This document shows positions 41,658-53,716 of a DNA stretch of 64,000 bases, piece after piece; position 1 is the stretch's first letter, and every line of letters starts with the position of its first letter. The notes beneath the pieces are model-generated. The model did no database searches. It was not told the origin of the DNA and saw nothing but the letters and a program-made list of their open reading frames with translations. This DNA comes from Eutreptiella sp. 'Long Island Sound 2002'. Its lineage: Eukaryota; Euglenozoa; Euglenophyceae; Eutreptiales; Eutreptiaceae. The stretch spans positions 112,290,611-112,354,610 of the forward strand of contig OZ038379.1 of NCBI GenBank assembly GCA_964036045.1. The letters run 5' to 3'. The position numbers and the translations under genes were made by a program.

Positions 41658-42347
41658 CTAGACCTGAGAAACGGGACTGGAATCAACTAACTGATCCTGA
41701 TCCATCAGGTTCTGCACTTCAGGCTCCACACCTGGGTGCTGGTCCTCAATATCCGCTGAGGGCTCATCTGGTATGTGCTCCTCGTGCGAGACCTCATCAA
41801 ACACGAGGGAACCTCGTGCGGGACTCAGTGTAAGGCCATAACGGGCGAGAAAAGGGTACCCGAGAATAACTCTGCGCCCAACAGAGGCCAAATGGACAGT
41901 AACTTGCACACACTTCACTGTCACATACCTCCTGTCGTGCCAAACTGGCAGTGACACGTTGCATTTCACTACTTGGCTCCCGCCAGCCAATCTGTTCTTG
42001 CCGGCGCCAACCAAGCGGATGGGAAACTCAGCTTTCGTATAGTGCACTGCATCAAAACTTTGCCATTCCGCAACGGCCAATACCTCGTATTAGGAATCTA
42101 TGAGGGTTGCGATATCACGGAGGACATTTTCAGGTGTATTTTCAATAGTCTATGCACCTGAAAGTATTAGTCCTTTCTGCCGCCTTTTGGGATTGCGCGA
42201 TCCGGGCTCCCTCAGCCGAAACGGCTCACCATCGGTGAGTTGCACGGTACAAAGACAGGCTCGTTTGAGACCCAACACAAAGTCCACTTTCAAAAGTGGC
42301 TTCTTAACATGCGACCCTCCCTTTACTATACCAGGCCGCTGACGCCC
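41658..42347 (-). pseudogene. pol: Element 3 pol: aspartic protease remnant
   Basis: Minus strand, same frame as the gag knuckles. The conserved carboxyl block RRVILGYPFLARYGLTLSPA (about 41,820-41,880) fits the (I/V)LGxxFL pattern of Gypsy proteases. Preceding text reads HYTKAEFPIRLVGAGKNRL. The expected D-(S/T)-G motif is not recognisable in the 42,080-42,340 stretch, which carries stops and probable frameshifts. An acidic tail follows the conserved block. Confidence 0.6.
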
Positions 42348-42800
42348 CTAGGACTTGGTCCCGTTCGCCGCTCTCTTCGCTTGATATTCAGCCTTGAGGG
42401 GGGGATGCTGCTTCGAGCACTCATCCAGGAGGTGGCCCATCGTTTTGCAATGGGAGCATTCCTTGGGCGTACCTGTGCCCTTGGGCGTTGAGTTTCCTGG
42501 TCCCGTTCCTGACTTGGGCTTGCCGGGTTTGAAAATCAACGCCTTTCGGAGGTGTGGGTGTTTCTTCCAACACTTATCCTCCGTATGCCCCGGAAAACCA
42601 CAATGAGGACATTTAGGCCCTTTCTTGGGGACTGGTGGTCCTATGGCATTCACATACCATTCATTTCACTCGTCAGGTGGTTCAAAAACCTGGGCATCAT
42701 TCGCGTTAGGTGGAGCCTCGGACTCCCCAATTGCATTCACCTGTTCCTCCATGGGCTCGGCACCAATGAAATTGAAGGACGCCAAGATTGGGGCGCTTAT
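42348..42800 (-). pseudogene. gag: Element 3 gag carboxyl part with two zinc knuckles
   Basis: Two CCHC knuckles, each C-X2-C-X4-H-X4-C, lie at 42,570-42,611 (CPHCGFPGHTEDKC) and 42,417-42,458 (CSHCKTMGHLLDEC), separated by a Gly/Lys/Pro-rich linker. Two knuckles distinguish this Gag from element 1 (one) and element 2 (one variant). The frame continues upstream through an in-frame TGA at 42,666-42,668 to about 42,800, with the word VNAIG present twice. The capsid part is missing; a satellite array begins about 40 bp further on. Confidence 0.75.
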
Positions 42801-42839
42801 CCAACGGCAAAGATAGCCATTTCTGGTGATCCTGATAAG

Positions 42840-43500
42840 CAAACACGCCTACTCTTGGGCGTCGCAAAATACAAAGAGTGCACAAACCAACGAGTAAGTA
42901 GCATAAGCCGCCATGCATGCATTAAGACACGCTTACTTTTGGGCGTCGCAAAAAACAAAGAGTCCAAGACATAAAGGAAAGGTAGCATGTCATGAATGCA
43001 TTAAGCAAACACGCCTACTCTTGGGCGTCGCAAAATACAAAGAGTCCACAAACCAACGAGTAAGTAGCATAAGCCGCCACGCATGCATTAAGACACGCTT
43101 ACTCTTGGGCGTCGCAAAAAACAAAGAGTCCATGACCAAAAGAATACGTAACAGGGCATGAATGCATTAAGCAAACCCGCTTACTCTTGGGCGTCGCAAA
43201 ATACAAAGAGTCCGCAAACCAAAGAGTGAGTAGCATATGCCGCCATGCATGCATTAAGACACGCTTACTCTTGGGCGTCACAAAAAACAAAGAGTCCAAG
43301 ACAGAAAGGGTAAGTAGCATGTCATGAATGCATTACACAAACACGCCTACTCTTGGGCGTCGCAAATTACAAAGAGTACACAAACCAAGGAGTAAATAGC
43401 ATACACCGCCATGCATGCAATAAGACACGCTTACTCTTGGGCGTCGCCAAAATCAAGGAGTCCAGGACGGGAAGAATAAGTAAGACTTCGTAGGATGCCG
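42840..43500 (+). repeat. 166-bp dimeric satellite, four dimers
   Basis: The core ACTCTTGGGCGTCGCAAAA recurs at 42,851, 42,935 (one change), 43,017, 43,101, 43,183, 43,267, 43,349 and 43,433. Spacings alternate 84 and 82 bp, so the true unit is a 166-bp dimer of two monomers. One monomer carries CCGCCATGCATGCATTAAGACACG and the other CATGAATGCATTAAGCAAAC or close variants. Each core can fold through ACTCTT and AAGAGT. A lone related core sits at about 43,587, next to the 65-bp array. Confidence 0.9.
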
Positions 43501-43684
43501 GACGCCTTGTAGGCCAGAATCCCAGTAACGAGTACGATGCGGCGTTTCCCACGGTGTCTGAGCCATGAATACACCGACGGCGCCTACTCTTGGGCGCGAC
43601 GGAAAATGCAACGAGGACGGTATGGCACACGCGAGCACACACCCACACCCACACCACACACACCACGCAACACACCGAGCAAGC

Positions 43685-46600
43685 ACACCGGTGAACAGGA
43701 GCCACGTGGCCAGGGGACACCGCGCACAACACAGAAAACACCGAACAAGCACACAGCACGCCGGTGAACAGGAGCCACGAGGCCCCCGACACCGAACACG
43801 CAACACAACACACGCCACATGGGCACACCGGTGAACGGGAGCCAAGTGGCCCGGGACACCGCACACACCGTGCAACACACAACACAGGCACACCGGTGAC
43901 TGGGAGCCAAGAGGCCCAGGACACCAAACACACGGCGCAACACACCGCACAAGCACAGCGGTGAACAGGAGCCAAGCGGCCGAGGACACCGCCCACACAA
44001 CACCACACACCGGGCGTGCGCACCGGTGAACAGGGGCCGGGAGGCCCAGGACACCGCACACGCAACACCGCACACCGAACACCACACACACCGCAGCACA
44101 CCGCAACACCAGAGACCACGAACCAAGTGTCCGAGGACACCACACACGCAACACAACACACACCACACGAGCAAACCAGCAAAAAGGGGCCAAAAGGACC
44201 AGGAGACCACGCACACGACACCGCACACAGAGCGTGCACACCGGTGAACCAGAGCCAAGGGGCACAGGACACCGTACACAGGACACAGCACACCAAAGCA
44301 GGCACACCGGTGCAAAGGAGCCAAGCGGCCCAGGGTAACGCGCGCACAACACCGCACACAGAGCGTGCACGCCGGTGAACAGGAGCCAAGCGGCCCAAGA
44401 CACTGCACCCACAACACCACACACAGGGCGTGCACACCGGTGAACAGGAGCCAGGAGGCCCAAGACACCGTACACGCAACACCACACACAGAACGTGCAC
44501 GCCGGTGAACAGGAGCCAGGAGGCCCAGGACACCGTACACGCAACACCACACACAGAGCGTGCACACCTGTGAACAGGAGCCAGGAGGCCCAGGACACCG
44601 TACACGCAACACCACACACAGAGCGTACACACAGGTGAACAGGAGCCAAGAGGCCCAGGACAGTGAACACGCAACACCACACACAGAGCGCGCACACCGG
44701 TGAACAGGAGCCAGGAGGCCCAGGACACTGTACACACAACACCACACACAGAGCGTGCACACCGGTGAACAGGAGCCAGGAGGCCCAGGACACCGTACAC
44801 ACAACACCACACACAGAACGCGCACACCGGCGAACAGGAGCCAAGCGACCCAGGACACCGTGCACACAACACCACACACAGAGCGCGCACACCGGTGAAC
44901 AGGAGCCAGGAGGCCCAGGACACCGTACACGCAACACCACACACAGGGCGTGCACGCCCGTGAACAGGAGCCAGGAGGCCCAGGACACCGTACACGCAAC
45001 ACCACACACACAGCGCGCACACCGGTGAACAGGGGCCAAGCGGCCCAGGACACCGCACACGCAACACCGCACACCGAACACCACACACACCGCAGCACAC
45101 CACAACACCGGAGAACACGAACCAAGTGTCGCAGGACACCACACACGCAACACAACACACACCACACGAGCACACCAGCAAAAAGGGGCCAAAAGGCCCA
45201 GGAGACCACGCACACGACACCGCACACAGAGCGTGCACGGAGGGGAACCAGAGCCAAGGGGCCCAGGACACCGTACACAGGACACAGCACACCAAAGCAG
45301 GCACACCGGTGCAAAGGAGCCAAGCGGCCCAGGGTAACGCGCGCACAACACCGCACACAGAGCGTGCACGCCGGTGAACAGGAGCCAAGCGGCCCAAGAC
45401 ACCGCACCCACAACACCACACACAGGGCGTGCACACCGGTGAACAGGAGCCAGGAGGCCCAGGACACCGTACACGCAACACCACACACAGAACGTGCACG
45501 CCGGTGAACAGGAGCCAGGAGGCCCAGGACACCGTACACGCAACACCACACACAGAGCGTGCACACCTGTGAACAGGAGCCAGGAGGCCCAGGACACCGT
45601 ACACGCAACACCACACACAGAGCGTACACACAGGTGAACAGGAGCCAAGAGGCCCAGGACAGTGAACACGCAACACCACACACAGAGCGCGCACACCGGT
45701 GAACAGGAGCCAGGAGGCCCAGGACACTGTACACACAACACCACACACAGAGCCTGCACACCGGTGAACAGGAGCCAGGAGGCCCAGGACACCGTACACA
45801 CAACACCACACACAGAACGCGCACACCGGCGAACAGGAGCCAAGCGACCCAGGACACCGTGCACACAACACCACACACAGAGCGCGCACACCGGTGAACA
45901 GGAGCCAGGAGGCCCAGGACACCGTACACGCAACACCACACACAGGGCGTGCACGCCCGTGAACAGGAGCCAGGAGGCCCAGGACACCGTACACGCAACA
46001 CCACACACACAGCGCGCACACCGGTGAACAGGGGCCAAGCGGCCCAGGACACCGCACACGCAACACCGCACACCAAACACCACACACACCGCAGCACACC
46101 ACAACACCGGAGAACACGAACCAAGTGTCGCAGGACACCACACACGCAACACAACACACACCACACGAGCACACCAGCAAAAGGGGGCCAAAAGGCCCAG
46201 GAGACCACGCACACGACACCGCACACAGAGCGTGCACGGAGGGGAACCAGAGCCAAGGGGCCCCGGACACCGTACACAGGACACAGCACACCAAAGCAGG
46301 CACACCGGTGCACAGGAGCCAAGCGGCCCAGGACACCGCGCACACAACACCGCACACAGAGCGTGCACGCCGGTGAACAGGAGCCAAGCGGCCCAAGACA
46401 TCGCACCCACAACACCACACACAGGGCGTGCACACCGGTGAACAGGAGCCAGGAGGCCCAGAACACCGTACACGCAACCCCACACACAGAACGTGCACGC
46501 CGGTGAACAGGAGCCAGGAGGCCCAGGACACCGTACACGCAACACCACACACAGAGCGTGCACACCGTTGAACAGGAGCCAGGAGGCCCAGGACACCGTA

Positions 46601-47995
46601 CACGCAACACCACACACAGAGCGTACACACACGTGGACAGGAGCCAAGAGGCCCAGGACAGTGAACACGCAACACCACACACAGAGCGTGCACACCGGTG
46701 AACAGGAGCCAGGAGGCCCAGGACACCGTACACACAACACCACACACAGAACGCGCACACCGGTGAACAGGAGCCAAGCGACCCAGGACACCGTGCACAC
46801 AACACCACACACAGAGCGCGCACACCGGTGAACAGGAGCCAGGAGGCCCAGGACACCGTACACGCAACACCACACACAGGGCGTGCACGCCCGTGAACAG
46901 GAGCCAGGAGGCCCAGGACACCGTACACGCAACACCACACACACAGCGCGCACACCGGTGAACAGGGGCCAAGCGGCCCAGGACACCGCACACGCAACAC
47001 CGCACACCGAACACCACACACATCGCAGCACACCGCAACACCGGAGACCACGAACCAAGTGTCGCAGGACACCACACACGCAACACAACACACACCACAC
47101 GAGCACACCAGCAAAAAGGGGCCAAAAGACCCAGGAGACCACGCACACGACACCGCACACAGAGCGTGCACGGAGGAGAACCAGAGCCAAGGGGCCAAGG
47201 ACACCGTACACAGGACACAGCACACCAAAGCAGGCACACCGGTGCACAGGAGCCAAGCGGCCCAGGACACCGCGCACACAACACCGCACACAGAGCGTGC
47301 ACGCCGGTGAACAGGAGCCAAGCGGCCCAAGACATCGCACCCACAACACCACACACAGGGCGTGCAAACCGGTGAACAGGAGCCAGGAGGCCAAGAACAC
47401 CGTACACGCAACCCCACACACAGAACGTGCACGCCGGTGAACAGGAGCCAGGAGGCCAAGGACACCGTACACGCAACACCACACACAGAGCGTGCACACC
47501 GGTGAACAGGAGCCAGGAGGCCCAGGACACCGTACACGCAACACCACACACAGAGCGTACACACCGGTGAACAGGAGCCAAGAGGCCCAGGACACCGAAC
47601 ACGCAACACCACACACAGAGCGTGCACACCGGTGAACAGGAGCAAGGAGGCCCAGGACACCGTACACACAACACCACACACAGAGCGCGCACACCGGTGA
47701 ACAGGACCCAGGAGGCCCAGGACACCGTACACACAACACCACACACAGAGCGCGCACACCGGTGAACAGGACCCAGGAGGCCCAGGACACCGTACACGCA
47801 ACACCACACACAGGGCGTGCACGCCGGTGAACAGGAGCCAGGAGGCCCAGGACACCGTACACGCAACGCCACACACAGAGCGCGCACACCGGTGAACAGG
47901 AGCCAAGCGGCCCAGGACACCGCACACGCAACACCACAGACAGGGCATGCACGCCGGTGAACAGGAGCCAGGAGGCCCAGGGCACCGTACACGCG
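43685..47995 (-). repeat. 65-bp minisatellite, ~66 copies, stop-free in three minus frames
   Basis: The unit starts with GTGCACACCGGTGAACAGGA and ends with CACCACACACAGAGC; successive units are 65 bp apart (for example the T of TGAACAGG at 44,571, 44,636 and 44,701). On the plus strand the unit contains no TTA, CTA or TCA, so the minus strand has no stop in any frame. Because 65 is not a multiple of three, each frame runs through three different 21-22-residue translations in turn, giving Cys/Val/Leu/Trp-rich products. All three frames stay open for about 1,710 codons, past both array edges. A higher-order repeat of 999 bp is present. I do not call a gene; no splice, promoter or domain evidence supports translation. 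Confidence 0.9.
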
Positions 47996-48607
47996 GCACG
48001 GCAGTCCACACGAGCAACCCGCCCCCAAAACGAACCCAGGCCAGGCCGCCCTGCAGGAAAGAAACACCCAGACAGACCACCAACACCAACCGTCCAGCCA
48101 AGGCCAACCCAGCGGGTGCGAAGAGGGTAGGCAGGCAGGGCAGGCCGGCGAAAAGGGACAGAGGGACAAGGCGCGGAAGGCGAGGGGAGAGGAACCAACA
48201 CCCCCCTCCAGAAACGTACACACGCCCCACTGCCGCGCGCCGGGCCACAGCCGGGCGCCAACAAGGCCCGCCATGGAGCCAAACGGGCCCGCCAGAGAGA
48301 CGGAGTGTCCCCGCGCCTGCGCAACAGCACGCCCGGGCAAGGAGCGCGAGCCACACGCAGGCCAGGCGGGGCACACACGCAGCACCACACGCCAGCACGC
48401 ACCATGGCACACAACACGACACCACCACGGCAAACAGCCACACCCGACGACGAACAAGCCGCCAAGAACAAGTCCAAGCCCCGCAGTCCCCACAGCGCAA
48501 CAGCCGCCGTCCGGATGGACGTATGTGCCCCCGGCAGGGTACCAAACCCCTGCCGGCTACGAAACAGCCGAGCACTGAAGACAGCAAAGAGAGAAAGATA
48601 CATGACA
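47996..48607. other. GC-rich spacer between two arrays
   Basis: Non-repeated DNA of about 600 bp. The three minus-strand open frames of the 65-bp array begin in or just beyond it. Open frames on both strands are Pro/Arg/Gly-rich with no motif. Confidence 0.4.
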
Positions 48608-50525
48608 CCCCGGATCGGAGCATCCGGGGCGGCGTGGAGCTCGGCCCGAGCCCCCGGACTAGATCGTCCGGGTGTGAACCCGGTGCCACGGACTGGAGCG
48701 TCCGAGGCACCGGAGAGGAAACACTAAAAAGACGCCCCGGATTGGAGCATCCTGGGCGGACCGAAGCACGGCACTAGCCCCTGGACTGGATCGTCCGGGG
48801 GTGGACCCGGTGCCACGGACTGGAGCGTCCGAGGCGACGGAGAGAATACGATAAAAAGACGCCCCGGATTGGAGCATCCGGGGCGGAATGAAGCACGGCA
48901 TTAGCCCCCGCACTGAGTCGTCCGGGGGTGAACCCGGTGCCACGGACTGGAGCGTCCGAGGCAACGGAGAGAATACGACATAAAGACGCCCCGGATTGGA
49001 GCATCCGGGGCGGAATGAAACACGGCACTAGCCCCCGGACTGGATCGTCCGGGCGTGAACCCGCTGACACGGACTGGAGCGTCCGAGGCAGCGGAGAGAA
49101 TACGACAAAAAGACGCCCGGGATTGGAGCATCCGGGGCGGAATGAAGCATGGCACTAGCTCCCGGATTGGATCATTCGGGGGTGAACCCGGTGCCACGGA
49201 CTGGGGCGTCCGAGGCAACGGAGAGAAAATGACAAAAAGACGCCCCGGATTGGAGCATCCGGGGCGGACAGAAGCACGGCACCAGCCCCTGGACTGGATC
49301 ATCCGGGGGTGGACCCGGTGCCACGGACTGGAGCGTCCGAGGCGACGGAGAGAATACGATAAAAAGACGCCCCGGATTGGAGCATCCGGGGCGGAATGAA
49401 GCACGGCACTAGCCCCCGGACTGAGTCGTCCGGGGGTGAACCCGGTGCCACGGACTGGAGCGTCCGAGGCAACGGAGAGAATACGACATAAAGATGCCCC
49501 GGATTGGAGCATCCGGGGCGGAATGAAACACGGCACTAGCCCCCGGACTGGATCGTCCGGGGCTGAACCCGCTGACACGGACTGGAGCGTCCGAGGCAGC
49601 GGAGAGAATACGACAAAAAGACGCCCCGGATTGGAGCATCCGGGGCGGAATGAAGCATGGCACTAGCTCCCAGATTGGATCATCCGGGGGTGAACCCGGT
49701 GCCACGGACTGGAGCGTCCGAGGCAACGGAGAGAATACAAAAAAATGACGCCCCGGATTGGAGCATCCAGGGCGGAATGAAGCACAGCACTAGCCCCGGG
49801 ACTGGATCGTCCGGGGGTGAACCCGGTGCCACGGACTGGAGCGTCCGAGGCAGCGGAGAGAATACGACAAAAAGACGCCCCGGATCAGAAGATCCGGGGC
49901 GGAATGAAGCACGGCACTAGCCCCCGGACTGGATCGTCCCGGGGTGAACCCGGTGCCACGGACTGGAGCGTCCGAGGCAACGGAGAGAATACGATAAAAA
50001 GACGCCCCGGATTGGAGCATCCGGGGCGGAATGAAGCATGGCACTAGCCCCCGGACTGGATCGTCCGGGGGTGAACCCGGTGCCACGGACTGGAGCATCC
50101 GAGGCAACGGAGAGTATACGATAAAAAGACGCCCAGGATTGGAGCATCCCGGGCGGAATGAAGCACGGCACTAGCCCCCGGACTGGATCGTCCGGGGGTG
50201 AACCCGGTGCCACGGACTGGAGCATCCGAGGCAACGGAGAGAATATGACAAAAAGACGCCCAGGATTGGAGCATCCGGGGCGGATTGGAGCACGGCTCGA
50301 GCCCCCGGACTGGATAGTCCGGTGGTGAACCCGGTGCTACGGACTGGAGCGTCCGAGGCAACGGAGAGAATACGTTAAAAAGACGCCCCGGATTGAAGCA
50401 TCCCAGGCGGAACGAAGCACGGCACTAGCCCCCAGACTGGATCATCCGGGGGTGAGCCCGGTGCCACGGACTGGAGCGTCCGAGGCAACGGAGAGAATAC
50501 GACAAAAAGACGCCCCGGATTGGAG
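48608..50525 (+). repeat. 127-bp minisatellite made of three hairpins, ~15 copies
   Basis: The word GTGAACCCGGTGCCACGGAC recurs every 127 bp (for example 48,674, 48,928, 49,055, 49,436 and 49,817, with offsets that are multiples of 127). Each unit contains three copies of the degenerate core GGAYTGGAKCRTCC, spaced 44, 34 and 49 bp. Each core is framed by complementary arms: GCCCCGGA/TCCGGGGC, CCCCCGGA/TCCGGGGG and CGGAC/GTCCG. The unit is therefore itself a diverged triplicate. The array ends at a short CCCCTG repeat (50,526-50,545). Confidence 0.9.
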
Positions 50526-50545
50526 CCCCTGCCCCTGCCCCTGCC

Positions 50546-53500
50546 CGTGCTGAAGCAGTACCCAGAACCTATGGCCCATGGCCCGGAGGCCTGTGAGCCG
50601 TCACACCCGTGCGGAAGCCGTCGACACCGGCTGTCAGCGGGATATCCCTGTTCTCTAACCCGCGGAATCTGGAATCCGATTTCTAACCAATAAATCGATG
50701 GAGAATGACCATAATTTTATTGTCTTAGGCGATTTTCGGTCGGAAATCGGTGAAATACCCGATTTCTACCGCGATTTCTAATTGTCGTGAAATCGCCGCC
50801 TGATGTCGCCTGTTCGCGCGCCTTCGTCGCTTCTCCGTGGCGAGTTTTGTGATTGACCTTTCTCGAGTACCTGTGAGTTTCTAAGAGAACTTAAGGGCTG
50901 AATCTAGAGGGTATTTAATGTACTTTCATCTGGTGTGTTCACCTGAATTTTTCGCCGTTGCGTTTTCGAGAAAATCAGCGCGCAAGGCTTTCCGTCGATC
51001 GTGCGAACTCATGCTTCTCAAGGACCATGAGTTCGGACGGAACCCTACATCTCCCCCCTATGTCTTTCATCCATGCCCCTTTCACGCGGGCATATCATCT
51101 TGTATAGGGAAGCGGGCAATGGCGGTGTTTTAGGCAGCCTATGGGTCTCGCAAACCCAAGTCGTTTGCGTGCGCAAACGCTAACTTTGTGGCCTTGTGAG
51201 CATGAACGTTAATAACCGAACACAATGCTCACAAGACCAAAAGCCCTAGGCCATTTTTGATGTTTGAGCCAACTCAGCGATGGCTTCACGCAATTCAATG
51301 CGTACCAAAACTCTATTTTCGAAAAAGGGCAAGTTTTGGTCGAAAATTAGGCCAAAATGGCCAAACCCCCGAGGCTCGTACTCGAAGCCTATGGGGAGTT
51401 GAGCCTCGAACCAAGGCAATATGTAGAGTAGAGACCACGAAAGACATCGTGGACGGCTTGGTTGATTTGTACAACCTTGTCTTCATTTTTATATAATTTC
51501 GCCTTGTGAGCACGCGTGCCATATTGCCCCTTTGCACACGCGCTCATATGCAAGCACTATTGACACGAGTGGGCGGAGACAATCTAACCATGGTGTGCAT
51601 ATTTGATAGCACCTACTATGGGCCTACTCCAAAAGTGTTTGCTCATATTTTGTTCCGCAATGACCCAAGGATATGTTCATGCCAATATCGGCGATATATG
51701 CACTTTTTCCCATAAATAGTGTGCTTCAAGGATTGAGGTGTTAAAAATGCTTTCATTGTGCTTTGAACCTCAACCCTTGTTGCAAAAGGGAGGCAAAGCT
51801 TCGGTTTGCATCCATGCAAAAGCCCGAGGCTCCTTTCTTTCGTGATACGGAGATACGATATTTGGAGGGACCACTTTTGGGTGAATTTTGGCCGTTTTGC
51901 CCAAAATGGCCACAAACTCCTTCTCCCCCTGATTTCACCCCCGAGGTTGCGTGCGCCACTTGACCAAGGGTAACGGCGATTCGGAGAGGGCACACGAACC
52001 CGCATCGAATGGGGTGTTTCCCCATGTGGCCTCTCCTCTCAATGGGAGGTTTGTGAGTCACCCAATTTGGGGTATGTTGCCATTCTGCCCCATTTGTGTG
52101 TCACTTTCCCTCCAATGGGAAAAATAGCTAGAGGCGATCATGAGGGTTGGCAAGTGGCATAAATTGGGACCTAACTCCCATGTGTTTTTAGCATTTTTGT
52201 TTGGAAGAATCCTCACCGTGGCCATGGGGATATGGAATCATGAGTGCGGGCCATTTTGGCCAAATTTCGCTGTTTTTGCCATTGTATGCCATATTGGAAT
52301 TACCATATTTCCATGGGGCACGTGATCTAGCCAGGAGGGAATGGCGAATATTGTAGCATATGACCAAGGATTGAATGCCATTGAGTTTCGTATTTGCTCC
52401 TCCGGCTCATCCGGAGTTATTCAACTTTTGGTGCGATCCACGATCCCCCCCTTTGCACCGCATGTTGCTTTCTGCCCCGTCCGTGTGGTCATCCCCTCGG
52501 TGAACAGTAAGCAGCCAGCGTGACGGCAAGCGATAACCCAGGGCATGGGACCAAAGGGGATATCAAGGGTTGTGAATCAAGGCTTGGCGCGTCAATATCG
52601 CCAAGATTTCCTACCCTGGACGGTCGCCCGAGACGGCCGATTTTGCCATTTTGGCATCATGACCCCACTTGACGAACCCGTGGTGCCCTGATGCCGGGAC
52701 CTCAGAGGGAATCAGGTTGGGTGAGGGCTCCGAGGAGTTGGTACTCGAGGGGCATAGGGTCAGTTCCCTCGTCCCTACCTCTGGCGGGTCCGGACGAGGG
52801 GTCAATTTTGGAAGTTTTTGAGCTAATTTCAGTTTGCGCTGAAACAGCCCATTTTCAGCTACCAACTCCTAGGGGATAATGGTGGGGCCATATCTCTGGC
52901 ACAGAGAAAGGTTGGGACCTGCTGTTAAGGGAGCGTAGGGGGCCACTGTCGGTTGGCTTTGGAGCCTCTTGGTTCCCAGGAACTCGCCTGTGGCTGGGCA
53001 CGACACCCCCCCTATTGGCAGGGTTTCAGGGTCCGGACTGAGCAGGGCATGGGTTGTGTTTGAGCCCCCGCCCCCACCAGCCACTGTGAGGGTCGGACCT
53101 GGGATTGGGATACGAGTTGGGACTGAGTGTCTATTGTCTTGTGATGCCCTTACCCCAGTCCAGTGTTAACCCCATGTGTACATATCCTGATGTGTTGCTG
53201 TACATACTTTCGTTCCCTTGTTTCAGAGTGGCAAGGATCCTGAAACGCTTTGTCACATGACATGAGCGCATTGATGCCCCTGTGAGCATAGTGCTTTGCG
53301 TGCCTGCTCACTTGCGCGTGTCCACCGCAGCGTCCCGTGGCCAGGCCCCCCACGGGAACGCGTCAAAGGCGTTTCACCGCCGCGGGGTTACCCATCCCTC
53401 GCGTGCCACTCGGGGCCACCAACTCGAGCAGCGCGGCGCAGCGGCTCGCAGCGCCGCCCAGCGACAGCGCCGAGTTCGTCACGGAGCCCGCAGCGCCCTC

Positions 53501-53716
53501 CAAAGCATTGCCCTGACCGCGCCGCGACCCTGAAGGAGGTGGACAGACCAGGACTCCCGCATCAGCGAGTCCTATCGTCCGACCAGCAAGGCCGCACACC
53601 CAGTCGCGTCAACCACCTCCAAAACCACCTGCTGACCAGCACCAGCCGCACTCCCAGTCCAGTGCTGCAACACCCACCCCAACAACCACCCCAGGACCAC
53701 CCCATCGAGAGCACCG
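50546..53716. other. Unassigned DNA left of element 2
   Basis: No gene recognised. A perfect 11-bp inverted repeat, CTTGTGAGCAT/ATGCTCACAAG, lies at 51,193-51,235. Around 51,860-51,920 and 52,250-52,280, short words such as GGCCGTTTTGCC and CATTTTGGCC recur. From about 53,280 the sequence becomes Pro/Ser/Arg-coding in more than one frame up to the gag start. The 5' LTR of element 2 should lie here, but I could not match any part of it to 63,070-64,000. Confidence 0.4.

Larger units (their letters stand above)
36310..42800 (-). mobile_element. Element 3: truncated Ty3/Gypsy element
   Basis: Minus-strand gag (zinc knuckles), protease, linker, methyltransferase-like domain and the first residues before RT occur in the expected order from 42,800 down to 36,310. 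RT, RNase H, integrase and LTRs are missing. The lower-coordinate end stops at the LTR of element 1 and the upper end stops near a satellite array. A hAT-like transposon of 3,488 bp is inserted between linker and methyltransferase-like domain. Confidence 0.75.

Noticed and set aside
43367-48710. Three overlapping minus-strand open frames of about 1,710 codons as giant Cys-rich proteins
   Set aside because: They exist because a 65-bp unit without stop trinucleotides is repeated ~66 times. There is no signal peptide, domain, codon bias or unique frame to support translation. Recorded as a repeat with an unusual property.
43685-50525. CRISPR array
   Set aside because: Units of 65 and 127 bp are contiguous and diverged, with no unique spacers of even length and no cas genes; the context is eukaryotic.
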